Of a stretch of DNA of 64,000 nucleotides, positions 59,334-64,000 are shown piece by piece. The notes under the pieces were generated by a model. That model saw nothing but the letters and a program-made list of their open reading frames with translations. It was not told the origin of the DNA and did no database searches. Each line of letters begins with the position of its first letter. Position 1 is the stretch's first letter. A program made the translations under genes and the position numbers. This stretch comes from Campylobacter showae (GTDB taxonomy: Bacteria > Campylobacterota > Campylobacteria > Campylobacterales > Campylobacteraceae): contig NZ_UWOK01000002.1 of assembly GCF_900573985.1 (NCBI RefSeq), positions 62,001 to 126,000 on the forward strand, read 5' to 3'.

Positions 59334-60810
59334 ATTTTGCTACTTCGCGTAGTTTTTCTAAAACCTTAACCATAGCTAGAGTATCTAGTTTGCAGTATGC
59401 TAAAAGCGACTTTTTATAGGCCTCGCGCTCATCTGCTGACATATGCGCCATGGCTTCGTATGCCTGCATAGCTTCGCCGCCGTTGTGGATCAAATTTAGA
59501 TCCTTATACGCCGATTCAAACTCAGACACGAGAGCCGGTAGAACGTATTTTATAGAGTAGCTACCCTGCATCTTTGGATGATAGTAGCTCTTGCTTGCAA
59601 ATGGCGCCATTAGGTCCTTTATATTGGCATGGATCGCTATAAGCTCGTTTGAAATTTGAGGGTAGTTTAGAGCGAGCTGCCTTATCACTCTTTTTTCAAA
59701 GCTCATGTTATAGGCTAGCACACAGGCATCTTGTGGGATAAATTTGATCAAATTTAGCGCCAGCTCATATCTAGGATCGGCTCCGACCTCGGCCAAAAAC
59801 TCAAAATGCTCCAAATTTCCCTTGCCGTCATCTTTGTGGATAGAAAACTGAAAAGGTATCTGCTCATATGGCCTAAGACCTACAAACTCAGGCACGGCCT
59901 GCTGAAATGTCTCAAAGTCAAGATGGTAGAGCGGATAGCTAAGTGTGTCTAGAAATTCTTTGATAGCCTCTTTGTCTATGATCTGCTCTTTGGAGAGCTC
60001 AGAGCGGATTTGGATCTGCTGAGAGGCGTTAAATTTATCTATATCTTTGATATCTTCAAATTTAACCACGCCGCTTTTATAAAGCTCAAATTTCTTATCG
60101 CTTCTAAGCCTAGATATGTTAAAGACGCTATACTCTGGTATGCCGCGCTGCTCGCACCAGCAGTACTCCCAAGCGTCGCAATTATAAGGGTCTGAGCAGT
60201 GAGGACCGATATCTACCTCTGGCTCAACGTTTTTGCTTAAAATTTCTTCAAATTTATTTAAAATTTGAGGAATTTCAGCTTGTTTTTGCATGATCTGCTC
60301 GGTCACATCTTCGGTATGAAAAAGCTTTTCAAGCTCGAGCTTCTCGCCTCTTACGTAGCTATTATCTATGTGGATGATATTTACGCCGCTTACTTTGTAG
60401 CCAAGCGAGCTAATGACGTAATACTGGATACTTGCATCATCGATATAGACCTCTTTTACCGAGGTTGAGCTTTTTACTTCATTGATGACGAGCCCATCAT
60501 CGTAGATACGAAGGATATCGACCATCACAAGGATGCCGTCAAAACAAAAAGTGGCTTCGTAGATCACCTTTGTGCCACGCCCTATTAGCTCCTTAGTTTT
60601 TACTATTTGTGCGTTAAAGTCACCCGTGTACTCTATCCTCTCGCCACCGCTAAATAGCTCACAGGCTAGCTCGCCTACCGATGTACCAGTGTCAAATATC
60701 GCCTGCGCACCGTCATCCGGGGCTTGCAAAACCCCGGGCTTTTTCTTTTTAAGCCACAAGCTCTTTTCGCACTGAAGACCGCGAACATAGAGGGATTTAG
60801 AGAGGGTCAT
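59332..60810 (-). CDS. DUF2779 nuclease (copy 2, intact)
   Basis: A 492-aa protein: GLQCEKSLWLKKKKP near the N-terminus, IYEATFCFDGILVMVDIL and INEVKSS (PD-(D/E)XK), CSDPYNCDAWEYC (Fe-S Cys set), then a DEDD-type exonuclease with YHLDFETFQ near residue 300 and the closing LLAYCKLDTLAMVKVLE near 470. It keeps the C-terminal motif that copy 1 loses by frameshift. It overlaps the DUF262 gene upstream by 4 nt, so the operon continues from the DUF262 pair. Likely a two-nuclease DNA-degrading protein. Confidence 0.85.
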   Translation of the reverse strand: MTLSKSLYVRGLQCEKSLWLKKKKPGVLQAPDDGAQAIFDTGTSVGELACELFSGGERIEYTGDFNAQIVKTKELIGRGTKVIYEATFCFDGILVMVDILRIYDDGLVINEVKSSTSVKEVYIDDASIQYYVISSLGYKVSGVNIIHIDNSYVRGEKLELEKLFHTEDVTEQIMQKQAEIPQILNKFEEILSKNVEPEVDIGPHCSDPYNCDAWEYCWCEQRGIPEYSVFNISRLRSDKKFELYKSGVVKFEDIKDIDKFNASQQIQIRSELSKEQIIDKEAIKEFLDTLSYPLYHLDFETFQQAVPEFVGLRPYEQIPFQFSIHKDDGKGNLEHFEFLAEVGADPRYELALNLIKFIPQDACVLAYNMSFEKRVIRQLALNYPQISNELIAIHANIKDLMAPFASKSYYHPKMQGSYSIKYVLPALVSEFESAYKDLNLIHNGGEAMQAYEAMAHMSADEREAYKKSLLAYCKLDTLAMVKVLEKLREVAK

Positions 60811-62879
60811 TTTTCTATGCTTTCTGCAAGTTTATTTGCCTCATGTTCTACAAAATTTAATACATCGTAAGAAAGGTTCTGTGGATCTAAAGCTTCGCCC
60901 ACTAGCGAGTCATCTATCATCCATTGGTATTTATTTTCCTTATTTTTGATAAATTTGATTTTATTGCCACCTATTAAAACATAAGGAATTTCTCCGTCGG
61001 ATTTTACCCATTCATAACGTAGTTTTTCGTCGGATAGGTCTGGATATTTCTCTTTTAGCATTATAAACAAAGCGTAAGTGTAATATTCTACATGATAGCT
61101 ACTGGTAACCGTTTTTGTTAAAACCTTTATCGTATAATCATATGCCAATATGAAAAAGTGAGTACATTCTTTTAAAATTTCAGGATATTTTATAAAATAA
61201 TATCCCCAATAGCTCTTATCGTCAAACTTCTCTATGATATCTTGCAGGCCTCTATCGTCATCCAGTAAATTTTTCAGAAATTTACTTTTTTCTTTATCAT
61301 AAAATACATCTCGCCAGTTGTCGTCTTTATTACGAGAGTTATTGTTAAAATTACAAAATGTGAAGTAGCTGCTATTGCCGCGCTCGGGTAAGTAATCGCC
61401 CTTCGTCAACAATGCCCTTTGAAAAAAGAAGTTTTCCCTATCCTCTTTAAAAATCTCATCAAATTTCTTATAATACTCTTTAAATTTTTCTACATCATTT
61501 TCTGCAAAATCAATAAGAAACGTTAAATTTGAGCCAAGATACCAATGTTTTTCAGCTTCATTAATAGCGTCAATCCATCTCGTGTCGCTTTGCATTAGCT
61601 TTAGCTTCTTTTTTTCTTGCCATTTATAAAAACCAATTGTTTTAAAGCTTTCCGGCTGTTTGTCATCAAAACCTTCTAGTAGCTCAAAAATCTTTTCATT
61701 CTTACATTTTTCGCAAATTTCATTTATAAACTCAAAAGCCTGTTTTAGATTTAAAACGCTGTCTATATTAAAATCTTTTGCTACATTTGAAGTTACCCTT
61801 TCATACTCTTTATAAAACTCTTCGCTAATTTCTCCCTCTCCAAATTTTATCAAAAACATAGATAGTGCAAAAAACTTAACCCTTGTTTCATAGGTAACAT
61901 CTTTGCTGGTATCGGTAAAATTTTTAAGAAGCTCATAATTTGAAACTTCACACAACTCATCTAAAATTTTTATTACATTGTTTACATTATTTTTGTTACT
62001 GCTAAAAAACTCTAATGTGTCTAGTGTATCAAACTCATCAAAATCAAAATCTTTTGCCTCTTTTGTATCTTTTATATTAAGAACGGTAAAATTTGAAGCT
62101 ACTCCTTTAAAAAATGCCATGTATCGTTTATCGACGCTACTTAAATCTACGTCTTCTTTATCACCGTCCTTTAATCCCCAAAACAAATCAAGCCACTCAT
62201 TATCTAGCTTTGCTTTTATATCTTGAGACAGTTCTTTCTCAAATTCTGCTTTAAAATTTTCAAATTCGCTTAGTGGCTTACCTCTGGCATTCATTTTTAT
62301 ATATAGGTCATCTGTTAGCCCAAACTCTTTAAGCTCAAGAAACCTAAATTTTATATTTTCGAGTCTGTCGTAAAAATTTGAATTTTTAAATTTATCGTGT
62401 ATTACGTCTAGCATCACGAGCATAGATTTTACGGTCGGATCATTCTCCCAAAACGGCATAAACCAGCTATAATTTTTTATATCTGCAGAGATTTCGTCTT
62501 TGTTAAAATCGATATCCGCATTCACTAATCTTTCACAAAATTCTCTAGAGCTGCTTCTGGTTTCGTATGTAAAACCCTTTAAATACTCACAATCTTTTTT
62601 TTCTTTTTTTGCAAAATATAAGTGCAACAAAAAAAGAGTAGTGAGGCGTTGCTGCCCGTCGATTGGTATAAATTTATCACCTTCTATATTGCCATAAACA
62701 AAATCTAAAAATAAATTTTCATCATTATCTAATCTATTAAAAATCTCATGTAAAAATTTATCTCTTATAGTGGCCGCATCTTTTCTACCTTGCGCGTAAT
62801 CCCTTTGGATGATGGGTATTGAAATTTTTAGTTTCTTGTTACTTAGGACATCTTTTAAATTACTTGTATTATTTTCCAT
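60807..62879 (-). CDS. Large DUF262 protein
   Basis: A 690-aa protein. ISIPIIQRDYAQGR near residue 19, FVYGNIEGDKFIPIDGQQRLTTLFLLHLY near 60-88 are DUF262 hallmarks. The remaining 550 residues are helical and show no DUF1524 nuclease motif. It overlaps its upstream partner by 11 nt and the DUF2779 gene by 4 nt, so GmrSD-like proteins, DUF2779 and Sir2 may form one functional operon. Confidence 0.85.
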   Translation of the reverse strand: MENNTSNLKDVLSNKKLKISIPIIQRDYAQGRKDAATIRDKFLHEIFNRLDNDENLFLDFVYGNIEGDKFIPIDGQQRLTTLFLLHLYFAKKEKKDCEYLKGFTYETRSSSREFCERLVNADIDFNKDEISADIKNYSWFMPFWENDPTVKSMLVMLDVIHDKFKNSNFYDRLENIKFRFLELKEFGLTDDLYIKMNARGKPLSEFENFKAEFEKELSQDIKAKLDNEWLDLFWGLKDGDKEDVDLSSVDKRYMAFFKGVASNFTVLNIKDTKEAKDFDFDEFDTLDTLEFFSSNKNNVNNVIKILDELCEVSNYELLKNFTDTSKDVTYETRVKFFALSMFLIKFGEGEISEEFYKEYERVTSNVAKDFNIDSVLNLKQAFEFINEICEKCKNEKIFELLEGFDDKQPESFKTIGFYKWQEKKKLKLMQSDTRWIDAINEAEKHWYLGSNLTFLIDFAENDVEKFKEYYKKFDEIFKEDRENFFFQRALLTKGDYLPERGNSSYFTFCNFNNNSRNKDDNWRDVFYDKEKSKFLKNLLDDDRGLQDIIEKFDDKSYWGYYFIKYPEILKECTHFFILAYDYTIKVLTKTVTSSYHVEYYTYALFIMLKEKYPDLSDEKLRYEWVKSDGEIPYVLIGGNKIKFIKNKENKYQWMIDDSLVGEALDPQNLSYDVLNFVEHEANKLAESIEK

Positions 62880-64000
62880 TTTTCTCTCCTAAAAAATTTT
62901 CTAATGTTTCTATTATTGAGCCTTTATAATCTTCTTGGTCTTGCTTACTCCAAAAATATACATTAGATAAATTCTTGGTGTAATATTTTAAAAATACATT
63001 TTTAGTACATATTGGTATAAATTCGCCGTTTTTATCCATCTCGATTATCTTTTTGCGTTTTTCGATAAACGGCCCGTTACATAAAGAGCTGTTATTCTCT
63101 GCTGCTAGTAAGGCTAAATTTTCTATTCCATGCATATTTACCACATCGCCAAATTTATTTAAAATTTCCATTTGAAGCTCGTCAAAATGATTATTTTCAT
63201 TACCTTTTATAAAAATATCGATCTTTTCTTGAAGATCACTTTCATAAATATATTTTTTTGAGTTTTCTAGCCACTCGTCCTGCACTTTTTTGTCTTTTAG
63301 CCCTTTGTCGTTTTGAGCATGTATGTGCTCTAAGCTCCATTTTTTACCATTGTATTCATTAAATGAAAATCTAGTATAAGAGCCTTTACTATTTATAATG
63401 GTAGCTATATTGAAAAGCAATAGTATATTTTCTAATTCTTTTCTATTATCAATATAATTTAGCTCGCCAATATTAGCTGTATCGATTTTTATTTTCTCCT
63501 TTAAAGAATCCTTAAAACCACTTTTTGTTTTTGTTTCTGATTTGGTTTTTAGCCAGGCTCCTGACTCAAATTCGTTGTATAGGGTCATGATGTTTGATAT
63601 CCCAGATGCTACCAAAAAACCTACTAAATGATAATATTCGGAATCTTTAAACCAAAATTTAAACGTTAAAAATATCTTTTTTATATCAGTCCATATATGA
63701 GATAGCCCGTCTTTCTCCTTTGCCTTTTCTGCAAAATATCTATATATCGCATATCTATCCGACTCCGTGCTTTTTACTCCGGATAAAATTTCAAAAAGTA
63801 GCTCTATCCTAGTCGGATAGTCATTTTTTGTTAAAAATTTAAAAAACTCGTCATCTTGCAATGCGTATTCTATCTCGTCCCACTCCTTTGATATCTCTAT
63901 TTGCCTAACGCTTATTTCATTTTTACTACATTCTTTGGGAAAATTTCTAGTATTTAAAAATAGTGCCTTAATAAGTTCTGCATTTGTGAGCGGAATTTTG
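62869..64000 (-). CDS. DUF262-DUF1524 protein, 5' partial
   Basis: The reading frame continues past the window edge: codons from base 63999 read KIPLTNAELIKALFLN, a typical inner DUF262 segment, so the TTG at 63861 is not the real start. The C-terminal part has SLEHIHAQN near the middle and NLALLAAENNSSL, the DUF1524 HNH signature (H..Q.. and N/G-N-L). About 377 codons are visible. It forms a pair with the 690-aa DUF262 protein, mirroring the pair at 10153-13184. Confidence 0.85.
   Translation of the reverse strand, partial: KIPLTNAELIKALFLNTRNFPKECSKNEISVRQIEISKEWDEIEYALQDDEFFKFLTKNDYPTRIELLFEILSGVKSTESDRYAIYRYFAEKAKEKDGLSHIWTDIKKIFLTFKFWFKDSEYYHLVGFLVASGISNIMTLYNEFESGAWLKTKSETKTKSGFKDSLKEKIKIDTANIGELNYIDNRKELENILLLFNIATIINSKGSYTRFSFNEYNGKKWSLEHIHAQNDKGLKDKKVQDEWLENSKKYIYESDLQEKIDIFIKGNENNHFDELQMEILNKFGDVVNMHGIENLALLAAENNSSLCNGPFIEKRKKIIEMDKNGEFIPICTKNVFLKYYTKNLSNVYFWSKQDQEDYKGSIIETLENFLGEKNGK

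Noticed and set aside
62869..63861. The 330-codon frame taken as a complete gene starting at 63861
   Set aside because: The frame stays open to the window edge with DUF262-like codons (KIPLTNAELIKALFLN), so the gene is partial and its start is outside.

Overview
The window reads as a defence and accessory island of a Campylobacter-like member of the Campylobacterota. The DNA is AT-rich, words such as AAATTT are frequent, promoters show a TATAAT -10 box without a recognisable -35, and many gene products resemble those of oral and gut Campylobacter. This placement is an inference from composition and gene style. I saw no rRNA or tRNA gene.

Layout. (1) 1-7746: a tightly coupled five-gene operon: SF1 helicase (5' end outside the window), an unknown protein, a coiled-coil protein, a ClpB-like AAA+ unfoldase module and an NrdG-like radical-SAM activase. 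I know no named system with this composition. (2) 8244-13184: a Zn-ribbon protein, a small membrane protein, a WYL regulator and a tandem DUF262/GmrSD-like pair. (3) 13244-16647: a miniature IS1595-type element and a PepSY/two-component operon. (4) 16814-27333: a cluster of helical-repeat proteins, a PD-(D/E)XK protein, a twin-AAA ATPase, a phosphoesterase, a Sir2 protein and a frameshifted DUF2779 nuclease. (5) 27517-33125: unknown proteins, a compact agmatine-deiminase-like enzyme, an HNH endonuclease and decayed fragments. (6) 33338-44571: a type III-A CRISPR system with csm5-csm4-csm3-csm2-cas10-cas6, a reverse transcriptase-Cas1 fusion, cas2, a leader and a 29-repeat array; a CARF-HEPN effector and Csx20 lie at 47658-49457. 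(7) 45316-47588: a second WYL regulator and a DarTG-type toxin-antitoxin pair. (8) 49741-54965: a predicted RiPP cluster (63-aa peptide, two radical-SAM enzymes, methyltransferase) enclosed by two near-identical, inverted, dead IS1595-family copies. (9) 55007-64000: a second set of AAA (dead), PD-(D/E)XK, Sir2 and DUF2779 genes followed by a second DUF262 pair that runs off the window.

Three themes tie the window together. First, an inverted repeat of the form [GA]GACA-N5/6-TGTC[CT] lies exactly 11 nt upstream of a -10 box in ten promoters, which include the AAA operon, both Sir2 genes, DarTG, Csx20, HNH and deiminase; this looks like one regulon, perhaps under one of the two WYL proteins. 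Second, at least 16 of the 28 CRISPR spacers, read on the complementary strand, encode overlapping or homologous peptides in five groups, so the crRNAs appear antisense to mRNAs of one family of target elements. Third, the island carries several intact/decayed paralogue pairs (Sir2-DUF2779, AAA, PD-(D/E)XK, helical-repeat proteins, leader-repeat), evidence of repeated segmental duplication and decay.
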